Source: Inquilinus sp042743185 (lineage in GTDB: Bacteria > Pseudomonadota > Alphaproteobacteria > DSM-16000 > Inquilinaceae). Taken from it: a DNA stretch of 64,000 nt. The translations under genes were made by a program, and so were the position numbers. The notes under the pieces were generated by a model. The model was given only the letters and a program-made list of their open reading frames with translations, did no database searches and was not told the origin of the DNA. Below are positions 32,396-40,029 of the stretch, piece by piece. Positions within the stretch are counted from its first letter, which is position 1. Each line of letters begins with the position of its first letter. Location of the stretch: NCBI RefSeq assembly GCF_042743185.1, contig NZ_JBHYMS010000032.1, forward strand, positions 1 through 64,000. The letters run 5' to 3'.

Positions 32396-33778
32396 TCAGG
32401 GAAGCCGCAGGTGGAAGGATTTCGGCCGGGTGAGATAATCATAGCCGAGGGTCGAAAGGGTGCAGCCGCGGCCGGACTCCTTGACGCCGGTCCAGGCCAG
32501 GGCCGGGTCCAGATAGTCGCAGCGGTTCAGGAACCAGGTGCCGGTCGCCACCTGGTCGCCGATGGCGATGGCGGCATCGACGTCGCGGGTGAAGACCGAC
32601 GCGGTCAGCCCGTAGGGGCTGTCGTTCATCAGCCGCACCGCCTCCTCGTCCGACGCCACCTTCATGATGCCGACGACCGGGCCGAAGCTCTCCTCGGTCA
32701 TCACCCGCATCGAATGGTCGACGCCGGTCAGCACCTGCGGCGCCAGATAGGGCGTGCCGGCCTGGTCGGCGGCGAAGCCCCTGACGTCGATCAGGGCGCG
32801 GGCGCCCTGGCGCACCGCTTCCGCGGTCTGACCGCGCACGAAATCGGCGGCCGAGGCGCGGACCATGGGGCCCAGCGTCGTCGCCTCCTCGGTCGGGTCG
32901 CCCAGCACATATTGCCGGGTCAGCTCGACCGCGCCCTCGACGAAGGCGTCATAGACCGAGGCGTGGACATAGATCCGCTCGATGCCGCAGCAGGACTGGC
33001 CGGAGTTGAAGAAGGCGCCGTCGACCAGCGTCTCGACCGCGTGCTTCAGGTCGGCATCGGCGCGGACATAGCCGGGGTCCTTGCCGCCGAGCTCCAGCCC
33101 GACGCCGACGAAGCGGCCGGCCGCGGCCTCCTCGACCGCGCGGCCGCCGGGGACCGATCCGGTGAAGGCGACGAAATCGACCGCGCCGCTGCCGATCATC
33201 TTTGCGGTGGTCTCATGGTCGGCGTGGATGTGCTGGAACACGCCCGGCGGCAGGTCCCTGAGCGCCTGGGCGAAGCGTTCGGCACATAGCGGGGTCTGGT
33301 GCGAATGCTTCAGGATCACCGCATTGCCGGCCATCAGCGCCGGGACCACGGCGTTGACCGCGGTCAGATAGGGGTAGTTCCAGGGGGCGACGACGAAGAC
33401 GATGCCCAGCGGGTCGCGCCGGATGAAGCGGCGGAAGCCCTCCTTCGGCCCGACGTCGATGTCGGCCAGCGCGCCCTCGGCGACCGAGATCATGTAGCGC
33501 GCGCGCTCCTCGAAGCCGCGCACCTCGCCGGGGGTGTAGCGGACCGGCCGGCCCATCTGCCAAGTGATCTCGCGCGCGATCTCCGGCCCGGCGGCGACGA
33601 AGGCGTCGACCGCGGCGGACAGCAGGCGCGCCCGCTCCGACACCGGCACGCGCCGCCATTCGGCCTGGGCCACCCGGGCGCGGGCCAGGGCCGCCTCGGC
33701 CTCGGCCGGCGTCGCCAGCGGCCGCTCGACATAGATGCCGCCGTTCACCGGCGTGATGGTCTTCAGGATTTGGGTCAT
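32396..33778 (-). CDS. Aldehyde dehydrogenase (NAD(P)+-dependent)
   Basis: A 460-residue ALDH-superfamily enzyme. Visible motifs are FVVAPWNYPYLTAVNAV (oxyanion N), LKHSHQTPLC, FTGSVPGGRAV (cofactor binding), general base E229 in LELGGKDPGYV, and catalytic C263 in NSGQSCCGIERIYV. It oxidises aldehydes to carboxylates and is probably the partner of the iron alcohol dehydrogenase gene downstream. The start at MTQILKTITPVNGG matches family N-termini. An open reading frame continues 80 codons upstream without similarity. LKHSHQ replaces the more usual KPS motif. The substrate is unknown. Confidence 0.93.
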   Translation of the reverse strand: MTQILKTITPVNGGIYVERPLATPAEAEAALARARVAQAEWRRVPVSERARLLSAAVDAFVAAGPEIAREITWQMGRPVRYTPGEVRGFEERARYMISVAEGALADIDVGPKEGFRRFIRRDPLGIVFVVAPWNYPYLTAVNAVVPALMAGNAVILKHSHQTPLCAERFAQALRDLPPGVFQHIHADHETTAKMIGSGAVDFVAFTGSVPGGRAVEEAAAGRFVGVGLELGGKDPGYVRADADLKHAVETLVDGAFFNSGQSCCGIERIYVHASVYDAFVEGAVELTRQYVLGDPTEEATTLGPMVRASAADFVRGQTAEAVRQGARALIDVRGFAADQAGTPYLAPQVLTGVDHSMRVMTEESFGPVVGIMKVASDEEAVRLMNDSPYGLTASVFTRDVDAAIAIGDQVATGTWFLNRCDYLDPALAWTGVKESGRGCTLSTLGYDYLTRPKSFHLRLP

Positions 33779-33891
33779 TCGGGAACTCGGGACTGCCTCT
33801 CTGCGGCGCGCATCTTGCGGCCATCGCCCGGGATTTCCCAAGAGGGATCGCGGCCCGGACCGGGCCGCGTCCGACGCATGGCCAAGCAGCC

Positions 33892-34977
33892 CTAATTCAT
33901 CGCCGCGATCGGCACCGGCCGGGTCATCAGGTCGACATAGAGGTCGAAGAAGCGGCGGTTGTCGAACTGCTTCACCACCTTGATCTTCTGCAGCAGCCTG
34001 GTCGGCTGCTCCTGCCAATAGCCGAAGGTGCGGCCGTAGCCGGGACCGAAGGCGATGTCGACGTCGACGAACAGCTCCTCGACCTTGGTCGCGTAGCTGG
34101 GGTCCACCAGATAGGCGAGGGCGAGCGTGTCGAAGACGTTGACGGTCGCCTTCGGATCCTTGGCGAAGGCCTTCGCCATCCAGGTGTCCTTGAACAGCGC
34201 CGGGATCGGGCCGCCGGCGGCGACGATGCGGTCGTAGTCGGGCTTGGTCAGCTGGGTGATGTCGGTGACGTCGAGGGGGATGACGGCCTGGTCGATCGGC
34301 TCGCGCATGACGATGCGCGTCGCCTCCGGGTCGATCCAGACATTCATCTCGGCGGCGGGGGTGGTGTTGCCGCGGACGTCGAAGGCGCCGGCCATGTAGA
34401 CGATCTTCTTGATCAGCGGCACGATCTCCGGGCTCTTGCGCACCGCCAGCGCGATGTTGGTCGCCGGGCCGATCACCAGCAGCGACACCTCGTGCGGGTT
34501 GGCCTTCACCGTGTCGACGATGAAGTCGATCGCGTCCTCGTCGCGCAGCTTTGCCTTCTGGGCGAAGCCGTCCGGCGGCGCCACCAGGTCGGCATCGGCC
34601 GGCTGCGGCCGATGGAACGCGGTCTTGTAGCTCTCGCCGAAGCCGAACAGGGTGCGCTCGCTCTCGAAGCTCTCCGGGTCGTGCACCAGCGGCAGGTTGG
34701 CGCCGGCATGGACGCCGACCTTGTCCGCGATGCCCAGGCGCTCGACCGCGCGCAGCGCGTCCGCCACCTCCTGCTTCAGCCAGTTGTTGCCGGTCACCAC
34801 TGTGACACCCAGCAGGTCGATCACGCCCTGGCGGTCGAGCTGCGCGGCCATGATCAGGACCTGGCCGTCATCCCCCGTGGTGCTGAAGTCGGTGTCCAGG
34901 ATGACCTTCTCGGCGGCCACGGCCGGTGCCGCAGCCAACGCCCATGCTGTCACGGCGGCGGCGATCCATCGCTGCAT
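33892..34977 (-). CDS. Periplasmic nucleoside hydrolase
   Basis: A 361-residue protein with a Sec signal peptide (MQRWIAAAVTAWALAAAPAVAAEK). The mature part opens with the Ca2+-binding motif VILDTDFSTTGDDGQ (D28, D30, D36, D37), diagnostic for inosine-uridine nucleoside N-ribohydrolases. Further family elements are LLVIGPATNIALAV and VYMAGAFDVRGNTTPAAEMNVWIDPEA. It cleaves nucleosides to base and ribose, here outside the cytoplasm, suggesting scavenging. It follows the same direction as the aldehyde dehydrogenase gene but with a 113-bp gap. FSTTGDD is somewhat longer than the canonical DTDPGxDD spacing. Confidence 0.9.
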   Translation of the reverse strand: MQRWIAAAVTAWALAAAPAVAAEKVILDTDFSTTGDDGQVLIMAAQLDRQGVIDLLGVTVVTGNNWLKQEVADALRAVERLGIADKVGVHAGANLPLVHDPESFESERTLFGFGESYKTAFHRPQPADADLVAPPDGFAQKAKLRDEDAIDFIVDTVKANPHEVSLLVIGPATNIALAVRKSPEIVPLIKKIVYMAGAFDVRGNTTPAAEMNVWIDPEATRIVMREPIDQAVIPLDVTDITQLTKPDYDRIVAAGGPIPALFKDTWMAKAFAKDPKATVNVFDTLALAYLVDPSYATKVEELFVDVDIAFGPGYGRTFGYWQEQPTRLLQKIKVVKQFDNRRFFDLYVDLMTRPVPIAAMN

Positions 34978-35091
34978 CTTCTGTGCCTCCTCCTGCGCGG
35001 ACCTGCGTCCTTCCGGTTGGGAGGCGGCGGTCCGGTGTCCTACGATGGCACGCTTCGGCCGCCGCCTGCAGCCGGTACGACACGGAACGCC

Positions 35092-35598
35092 ATGACGATC
35101 GAGCTATGCGCCCTGCGCGCCGAGGATCCGGCCCGGATCGCCGCGGTCGAGGGCGGTGCGGCCTGGAACGCGGATGCCGCGCTCTGGGCCGGCTATCTCG
35201 CCGACCAGGCCGCCGGCCGGCGGACGGTGCGGCTCGCCTGGAACGGCGACTGGCCGGTCGGCTACGGCACCCTGGTCTGGGAGTCGGATTATCCGCCGTT
35301 CCGGGCCGGGGCGGTGCCGGAGATCAACAATCTGGTCGTTGCCGCCTCGGCCCGAGGCCGCGGCATCGGCTCGGCCCTGATCCGGGCGTTCGAGGATCTG
35401 GCCCGCCAGGCCGGCCGGGAGCGAATCGGCCTCGGCGTCGGCCTCTACGCCGATTACGGCCCGGCCCAGCGGCTCTATGGCGGGCTCGGCTACCGGCCGG
35501 ACGGAAACGGCATCACCTGGCAGGAGCGTCCGGTGGTGCCGGGCGACTCGGTGCCGGTCAACGACGACCTCGTGCTGTGGCTGATCAAGCGGCTGTGA
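35092..35598 (+). CDS. GNAT-family N-acetyltransferase
   Basis: A 168-residue acetyltransferase. The acetyl-CoA-binding motif A is INNLVVAASARGRGIGSALIRAFEDLA, with RGRGIG as the pyrophosphate loop. Motif B is RIGLGVGLYADYGPAQRLYGGLGY. The acceptor is unknown. The gene is divergent from the nucleoside hydrolase and is the last gene before the small RNA at about 35715. Part of its 5' region overlaps an unrelated longer open frame; the ATG at 35092 is the sensible start. Confidence 0.87.
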   Translation: MTIELCALRAEDPARIAAVEGGAAWNADAALWAGYLADQAAGRRTVRLAWNGDWPVGYGTLVWESDYPPFRAGAVPEINNLVVAASARGRGIGSALIRAFEDLARQAGRERIGLGVGLYADYGPAQRLYGGLGYRPDGNGITWQERPVVPGDSVPVNDDLVLWLIKRL

Positions 35599-35680
35599 GC
35601 GCCCAAAACGCCGGCATCGGCCTCGGAAGAGGGCAAAATTTGGGCAAATCTCTCCGTGATCAATTTTTAATCTGATTTCG

Positions 35681-35709
35681 CTTGCAGCGGCCGCCGCGAC
35701 ATGCTTATG
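35681..35709 (+). promoter_or_regulatory. Putative promoter of the small RNA
   Basis: CTTGCA (35681-35686) and CTTATG (35704-35709) are separated by 17 nt, pointing to a start near 35716. The -10 match is weak, so this is a tentative assignment driven by the RNA structure that begins right after it. Confidence 0.4.
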
Positions 35710-35714
35710 TTGCA

Positions 35715-35808
35715 GTGCGATATGCAGTGATGAGCTGCTGTCGTAACGCACTTCTTGGGCGTTTCCTCCCTAAACTCGGGCCGCAGCAATGCGGCCTGTT
35801 TTTCTTTT
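35715..35808 (+). ncRNA. Small RNA resembling the alphaproteobacterial suhB/MmgR (alpha-r8) family
   Basis: A structured stretch of about 94 nt. A 5' hairpin is closed by GTGCG (35715-35719) and CGCAC (35747-35751), with an inner GCAG/CTGC stem. The motif TTTCCTCCCT (35762-35771) follows as single strand; it is complementary to Shine-Dalgarno sequences. Then comes a perfect 7-bp terminator stem with a GCAA loop (35779-35796) and a T-rich tail. As I recall, UUUCCUCCCU in a loop ahead of a GC-rich terminator marks the suhB/alpha-r8 family, whose Sinorhizobium member MmgR limits polyhydroxybutyrate storage. No open frame with a ribosome site is present. It lies between the acetyltransferase gene and a converging hydrolase gene. 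Confidence 0.68.
35779..35808 (+). terminator. Intrinsic terminator of the small RNA
   Basis: GGCCGCA-GCAA-TGCGGCC forms a perfect 7-bp stem with a GNRA tetraloop, followed by TGTTTTTCTTTT. This is the strongest plus-strand terminator in the window. Confidence 0.9.
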
Positions 35809-35837
35809 GGGGGACAGGCCAACCCCCGATCCGCCGC

Positions 35838-36764
35838 TCAGGCCCGGGCCGAAGCCGTCACGAAGGCGGCGAGCTCCCGTCCGAACCGGGCCGGCTCCTC
35901 ATAGAAGGGGCTGTGGCCGCTCTCCGCATAGACCGAGAGGCGGCTGTCGGGATGGAGCGTCTTGATCCGCTCCGACATCGCCAGGCGGACCAGCCGGTCA
36001 TGGACCCCATGCGTCAGCAGGATCGGGCCGGCATAGGCCTGGAACACCGGTTCCAGATCCGGCGTCGTCGTCTTGACGAAACCCTCCCCCACCGCCCGCG
36101 CGGCCATGCCGTTGACGACCAGCATGCGCTGCAGCTCGACGCCCGTCGGCGGCTGGTGGAAGCAGGCTTCGAGAAAGCGCGCCGTCTCCGCCGTCCGCTC
36201 GGCCAGGTCGGGCGAGGTGGTGGTGCGGGCGAAGGTGCCCGCCAGCGGCGTCAGCAGGTCGGGCGACAGCTTGGTGACCGCGTCGACCAGGTTGATCCCC
36301 GCGACCTGCGCGCCGCCATATTTCCGCAGATACGCGCCGGCCACATAGCCGCCGAGCGACCAGCCGACCAGGACGGGGCGGCGGAGCTTCGCGCCGGCGA
36401 TCACGACGTCGACGTCGTCCGCCCACCGGTCGGCATACGCATAGGCGTCGGGGGAGGGCGGCTTGTCCGAATCGCCATGGCCGCGGAGGTCGAAGCGGAC
36501 CAGACGGAAGCCGGCCAAGGCCGGGTCGGCGAACTGCTTGTCCCAGCTCAGGCGGCTCTGGCGCAGCCCGTGGATGAACAGGATCTCCGGCGCCTGCGGG
36601 TCTCCCTGCGCCTCACCTGTCAGCGTCGTGCCGTCCGAGGACCGGACGGAGAAGGTCTCTTGCGGCTGCGGCGCGGCGAACCCGAATCTGGCCTGGGCGG
36701 CCAGGGCGGCGAGGCCGGCCGCGCCGGCCAGGAAGCTGCGTCGTGAGGGGCTCATCAGCGTCAT
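35838..36764 (-). CDS. Tat-exported alpha/beta hydrolase
   Basis: A 308-residue alpha/beta-hydrolase with a twin-arginine signal SRRSFLAGAAGLAALAA at residues 7-23. The oxyanion-hole HG is in LFIHGLRQ, the nucleophile elbow is GWSLGG (S136), and the catalytic histidine is probably in YAESGHSPFYEEP near the C-terminus. It probably hydrolyses esters, lactones or peroxyacids in the periplasm; the family includes non-haem chloroperoxidase-like esterases. It is divergent from a TetR gene across a shared 60-bp inverted-repeat region, so it is likely a target of that repressor. No clear ribosome site precedes the start; two in-frame ATGs (36764 and 36755) are possible. Confidence 0.88.
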   Translation of the reverse strand: MTLMSPSRRSFLAGAAGLAALAAQARFGFAAPQPQETFSVRSSDGTTLTGEAQGDPQAPEILFIHGLRQSRLSWDKQFADPALAGFRLVRFDLRGHGDSDKPPSPDAYAYADRWADDVDVVIAGAKLRRPVLVGWSLGGYVAGAYLRKYGGAQVAGINLVDAVTKLSPDLLTPLAGTFARTTTSPDLAERTAETARFLEACFHQPPTGVELQRMLVVNGMAARAVGEGFVKTTTPDLEPVFQAYAGPILLTHGVHDRLVRLAMSERIKTLHPDSRLSVYAESGHSPFYEEPARFGRELAAFVTASARA

Positions 36765-36774
36765 CCATGTTGTT

Positions 36775-36834
36775 TATCGATCACTAATCAACTTGTTTGA
36801 CGCCGGCCGTCAAGATGTTGTTTAGTGGTCGATA
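36775..36834. promoter_or_regulatory. Long inverted-repeat operator between hydrolase and tetR
   Basis: An 18-nt arm TATCGATCACTAATCAAC (36775-36792) pairs with GTTGTTTAGTGGTCGATA (36817-36834) with two mismatches, across 24 nt. The right arm reaches the tetR start region and the left arm ends 10 bp from the hydrolase start, so one regulator could shut off both genes. Confidence 0.7.
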
Positions 36835-37460
36835 TGGAACCGGATGCGAAATCGCGCGGCGGGCGGCCGTGGAGCTTCGACCGCGACATGGCGGTCGAGA
36901 CCGCGATGCGGCTGTTCTGGCGGCACGGCTATGAAGGGGTCTCGGTCGGCGACCTGACCAAGGCGATCGGCATCGCGCCGCCGAGCCTCTATGCCGCCTT
37001 CGGCAGCAAGGCCGGGCTCTACCAGGAGGCGCTGAACCGCTACGAGCAGAGCCTCGGCTCGCTCGACATGATGCCCGTCGCCTCGGCCGCCACGTTGGCG
37101 GAGGCGGTGCGGCGGCTGCTCGAGTCGGCCGTCGGAGCCGTCACCCATCCCGATCGCGAGCGCAGCTGCATGGTCTCCAGCGGCATGACCGCCTGCCATC
37201 CCGACCACGCCGCGCTGGCCCGCGATCTCGCCACGCGGCGCGACGCCATGCGCAAGCGGATCGCGCAGGCCCTGGCGCCCTTCGCCGATGCCGGCGAGGC
37301 GGGCCGCCTCGCCCGGCACCTGGTGGCGGTCATGCAGGGCATCTCGATCCAGGCCAAGGACGGTGCCTCGCCGGCGGAGCTGCAGGAGATCGTCGAGGAC
37401 ATGGTCGCGGGCGTCGCGGCGCGGTCGTCCGGCGGTGGACAAAGCCATCGGGGGGCATGA
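36834..37460 (+). CDS. TetR-family transcriptional regulator
   Basis: A 208-residue regulator. The helix-turn-helix region FWRHGYEGVSVGDLTKAIGIAPPSLYAAFGSKAGLY is at about residues 27-62 and belongs to the NemR/AcuR-like branch (SLYAAFGSK). The C-terminal domain includes SCMVSSGMTACHPDH, with cysteine and histidine residues that could sense an electrophile or metal, though this is speculative. The start is uncertain: GTG at 36825 or ATG at 36834. Neither has a ribosome site, and both lie in or at the edge of the operator arm, so the message may be leaderless. It is divergent from the Tat hydrolase. Confidence 0.88.
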   Translation: MEPDAKSRGGRPWSFDRDMAVETAMRLFWRHGYEGVSVGDLTKAIGIAPPSLYAAFGSKAGLYQEALNRYEQSLGSLDMMPVASAATLAEAVRRLLESAVGAVTHPDRERSCMVSSGMTACHPDHAALARDLATRRDAMRKRIAQALAPFADAGEAGRLARHLVAVMQGISIQAKDGASPAELQEIVEDMVAGVAARSSGGGQSHRGA

Positions 37461-37554
37461 GGCATGGCCCGACAGCAACTGCAGCAGGTGCGCCACGCCG
37501 ACGCATTCGGACCCTGGTCGAGCCGATCGGCGCCGACACGGTGATGCGTGGAGT

Positions 37555-38586
37555 TCAGGGTTTGCGGCCGATGACTGCGCCGTTGGCGGCGGGGGCATCG
37601 AAGCGGATCGTCTTGATGTCCGTGAAGCCGGCCGCGGTGAGCCAGTCACCATACTCAGCGGCGGTGTAGCTCCGTCCCCAGGTCTCGATGAGCATGTTGA
37701 GGCTCATCAAGGCCGCGCCGACCGGCCCGTCCTTGGTGTCGTCGACGAGCTGGTCGGAGATGATGACCTGCCCGCCGGGCGGCAGCGCGGCAAAACATTT
37801 GCCAAGGATGGCGCGGCAGTCATCCTCGGCCCAGTCATGCAGGATCATCGACAGCAGGATGGCGTCGTATCCGGCGGGCAGTTGCGCATCGGCGAAGAAA
37901 TCGCCCTCGACGAGGCCGATGCGGTCACCGAGGCCGGCCTGGTCGATCTTGGGCTTGGTCAACGCACAGACGAAGGGCAGATCGTACACGGTCGCCTTCA
38001 ACTGCGGATAGCGGTTGCACAGGGTAATGTCGTTGGCCGCTCCGCCACCGCCCACATCCAGCAGCCTCCTGACCGCGGACAGGTCCGTCGCGTCCGCCAG
38101 CACCCGGGATGTGGTGATGGACAGCGCGTACATCGCCTCCCAGAAGATGCCCACCAGCGTCGGATCCTCGCCGTCGAACAGCGATTTCTGGCGGGTCGGG
38201 TCCCAGGTGAGGGGCCGGTTGCCGTACAGGGCGTCCTTCAGGCGCATCCAGGCCGGGTATTCACGGCGGTCGGCCATCTCGACCCAGCCGCCGAAGTACT
38301 GGGGTTTGCCCTGGACCAGGTACTCCTCGGACATCGGGGAGTTGACATAGTGCTCGCCGCGCCGCTCCAGCAGCCCCAGCGCGGCACATGCGGTGAGGAG
38401 CATCTCCGATGGACGGCGCTCCATGCCGTATTGCCGGGCGCATTGTTCGATGGTGAGGCCCGGCGTGCCGGAGAGGCGGGTGAACAGCTGGAGCTCATGC
38501 GCCACCGCCAGTATCTTCGCGGCCCAGAAGCCGGTGACCAGGGCCATGAGGGGCTCGGCGCTCGGCGCCAGGTCGGGAGATGTCAC
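37555..38586 (-). CDS. SAM-dependent O-methyltransferase of the type III polyketide operon
   Basis: A 343-residue class I methyltransferase of the plant-type O-methyltransferase/hydroxyneurosporene methyltransferase family (PF00891 type). The N-terminal helical dimerisation domain is followed by SAM motif I RLLDVGGGGAAND (about 174-187), YDLP (201), GLVEGDFFADAQLPAGYDAI, and the catalytic-base region SMILHDWAEDD (H250). It most likely methylates a phenolic hydroxyl on the product of the upstream RppA-like synthase. I use the GTG at 38586, with GAAGGAA upstream. It is the last gene of the operon, 61 bp after the NTF2-like gene. Confidence 0.88.
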   Translation of the reverse strand: MTSPDLAPSAEPLMALVTGFWAAKILAVAHELQLFTRLSGTPGLTIEQCARQYGMERRPSEMLLTACAALGLLERRGEHYVNSPMSEEYLVQGKPQYFGGWVEMADRREYPAWMRLKDALYGNRPLTWDPTRQKSLFDGEDPTLVGIFWEAMYALSITTSRVLADATDLSAVRRLLDVGGGGAANDITLCNRYPQLKATVYDLPFVCALTKPKIDQAGLGDRIGLVEGDFFADAQLPAGYDAILLSMILHDWAEDDCRAILGKCFAALPPGGQVIISDQLVDDTKDGPVGAALMSLNMLIETWGRSYTAAEYGDWLTAAGFTDIKTIRFDAPAANGAVIGRKP

Positions 38587-38647
38587 GGCAGTCGATTCCT
38601 TCGGTGAGAGTGGGGGGCGATCGTCGGCGATCGGTGCAGGAGTGCGG

Positions 38648-39064
38648 TCAGGTCGCCGCGGGCACGGCCTCGCCCGTGAGGAAGCGACCGAGGGCGGCCG
38701 CGTCGTAGGCGTTCTCCCAGTGCTCGATGACCCGGCCGTCACGGAAGCGCCACAGCCCGCAGAAGGGCATCCCGATGTCGCGGCCGTTCAGGCGCGCGCG
38801 CAGAACGCCCAATACGGCTCCGAAATGGTCGTTGGCGGTGATGTCCTGAACCTCCATGACCAGCGTGTTGGCCGTCAGGCGGATCAGTTCGAGCTCGTGG
38901 GCGAGAACGGCGTCCTTCCCCACGACCTGTGGTGGTCCGCCCGAGGCGCCCCGATCCGCGGTGTGCAGCACGACGTCGTCATCGGTGTGCTCGGCGATGC
39001 GGCTGAGGTCGGCGTAGATGGCGCGCAGCGTCTCGATGTTGGGATGCGCGTTTGGCCTGGTCAT
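38648..39064 (-). CDS. SnoaL/NTF2-like protein of the polyketide operon
   Basis: A 138-residue protein with the cone-shaped NTF2 fold pattern: an N-terminal helix (IETLRAIYADL), then a beta region with VVLHTADRG, a central LELIRLTANTLVMEVQDITANDHFGAVLG, and the closing GLWRFRDGRVIEHWENAYD. This fold covers polyketide cyclases (SnoaL), ketosteroid isomerase and fungal scytalone dehydratase. Next to a tetrahydroxynaphthalene synthase and a reductase, a dehydratase or cyclase role is plausible but unproven. GGAGGAG precedes the ATG at 39064. A GTG at 39097 overlapping the reductase stop is an alternative start. Confidence 0.83.
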   Translation of the reverse strand: MTRPNAHPNIETLRAIYADLSRIAEHTDDDVVLHTADRGASGGPPQVVGKDAVLAHELELIRLTANTLVMEVQDITANDHFGAVLGVLRARLNGRDIGMPFCGLWRFRDGRVIEHWENAYDAAALGRFLTGEAVPAAT

Positions 39065-39093
39065 GAGCTCCTCCGTCGGTTGCGGGTGGCCGG

Positions 39094-40029
39094 TCACCGC
39101 TCCGGCCGCCAGATCGCGGGCTTCACCCGGTCGACCGCAGCGGTGATGGCGGCCATGTCGGCATCGCTCAGCCGGAGGTCGGCGGCGCGTGCGTTCTCTT
39201 CGAGATGGGTGATGGACGTGGTGCCCGGGATCAGCACCGTGGCCGGGGAGTGGTGCAGCAGCCAGGCGAGGGCGAGCTGGGACGGGGTCGCACCATAATC
39301 CGCGGCGATCGGGGCAAGGACGCTGTCGGACCCGACGAGGCCGCCATGCCCCAGCGGGAACCAGGGAATGAAGGCGATGTTGTGCCTTTCCGCATGGCGC
39401 AGGGTGTCCTCGTCGGTGCGGTCGGCGATGTTGAACAGGTTTTCCACCGCGACGATGTCGGCGACCGCGCGGGCTCGGGTCAGCTCGTCGATCGTGACCC
39501 CGGGCTGCCCGGACAGCCCGATATGGCGGATCTTGCCCTGCTCCTGGAGGCGGGCGAGCTCGCCGATCTGGTCAGCCAGTGGTACGGCCGGGTCGATGCT
39601 GTGCAGCTGGTAGACACGGATGCATTCCAGGCCGAGGTTGCGAAGGCTCAATTCGACCTGCTGGCGCAGATACTCGGGACGGCCGAGCGGCACGATATAC
39701 GGCGGACGGTCCTCGCTGTGGATCCAGTCCTTCGGGCCCGAGCGAAGCATCCCGCCTTTGGTGCAGATCACCAGGTCGTCAGGGTAGGGGTGCAGGGCAC
39801 GACGGATGATCTGTTCGTTGTTGCCGGGGCCGTAGGAGTCGGCGGTGTCGATGAAGTTGATGCCGAGGTCGACGGCGCGGCGCAGCAATCGGATGGCGCC
39901 CTCGGGATCGATCGGGTCGCCCCACATTCCGGGACCGGTCAGGTGCATCGCGCCATAGCCCAGGCGATTGATGGACAGGTCGCCTCCGATGGTCAGCTGC
40001 ATGGTGGTCTCGGTCTCTACGACGGTCAT
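39094..40029 (-). CDS. Aldo/keto reductase of the polyketide operon
   Basis: A 311-residue NADPH-dependent TIM-barrel oxidoreductase. The catalytic tetrad is visible: D61 and Y66 in NFIDTADSYGPG, K91 in VICTKGGM, and H143 in YQLHSIDP. NADPH-binding sequence lies near IPGTTSITHLEENARA. The start codon overlaps the synthase stop (ATGA), so the two are translationally coupled. The substrate is presumably an oxidised or phenolic intermediate from the synthase, for example reduction of a naphthol ring. That is inference from coupling. Confidence 0.9.
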   Translation of the reverse strand: MTVVETETTMQLTIGGDLSINRLGYGAMHLTGPGMWGDPIDPEGAIRLLRRAVDLGINFIDTADSYGPGNNEQIIRRALHPYPDDLVICTKGGMLRSGPKDWIHSEDRPPYIVPLGRPEYLRQQVELSLRNLGLECIRVYQLHSIDPAVPLADQIGELARLQEQGKIRHIGLSGQPGVTIDELTRARAVADIVAVENLFNIADRTDEDTLRHAERHNIAFIPWFPLGHGGLVGSDSVLAPIAADYGATPSQLALAWLLHHSPATVLIPGTTSITHLEENARAADLRLSDADMAAITAAVDRVKPAIWRPER

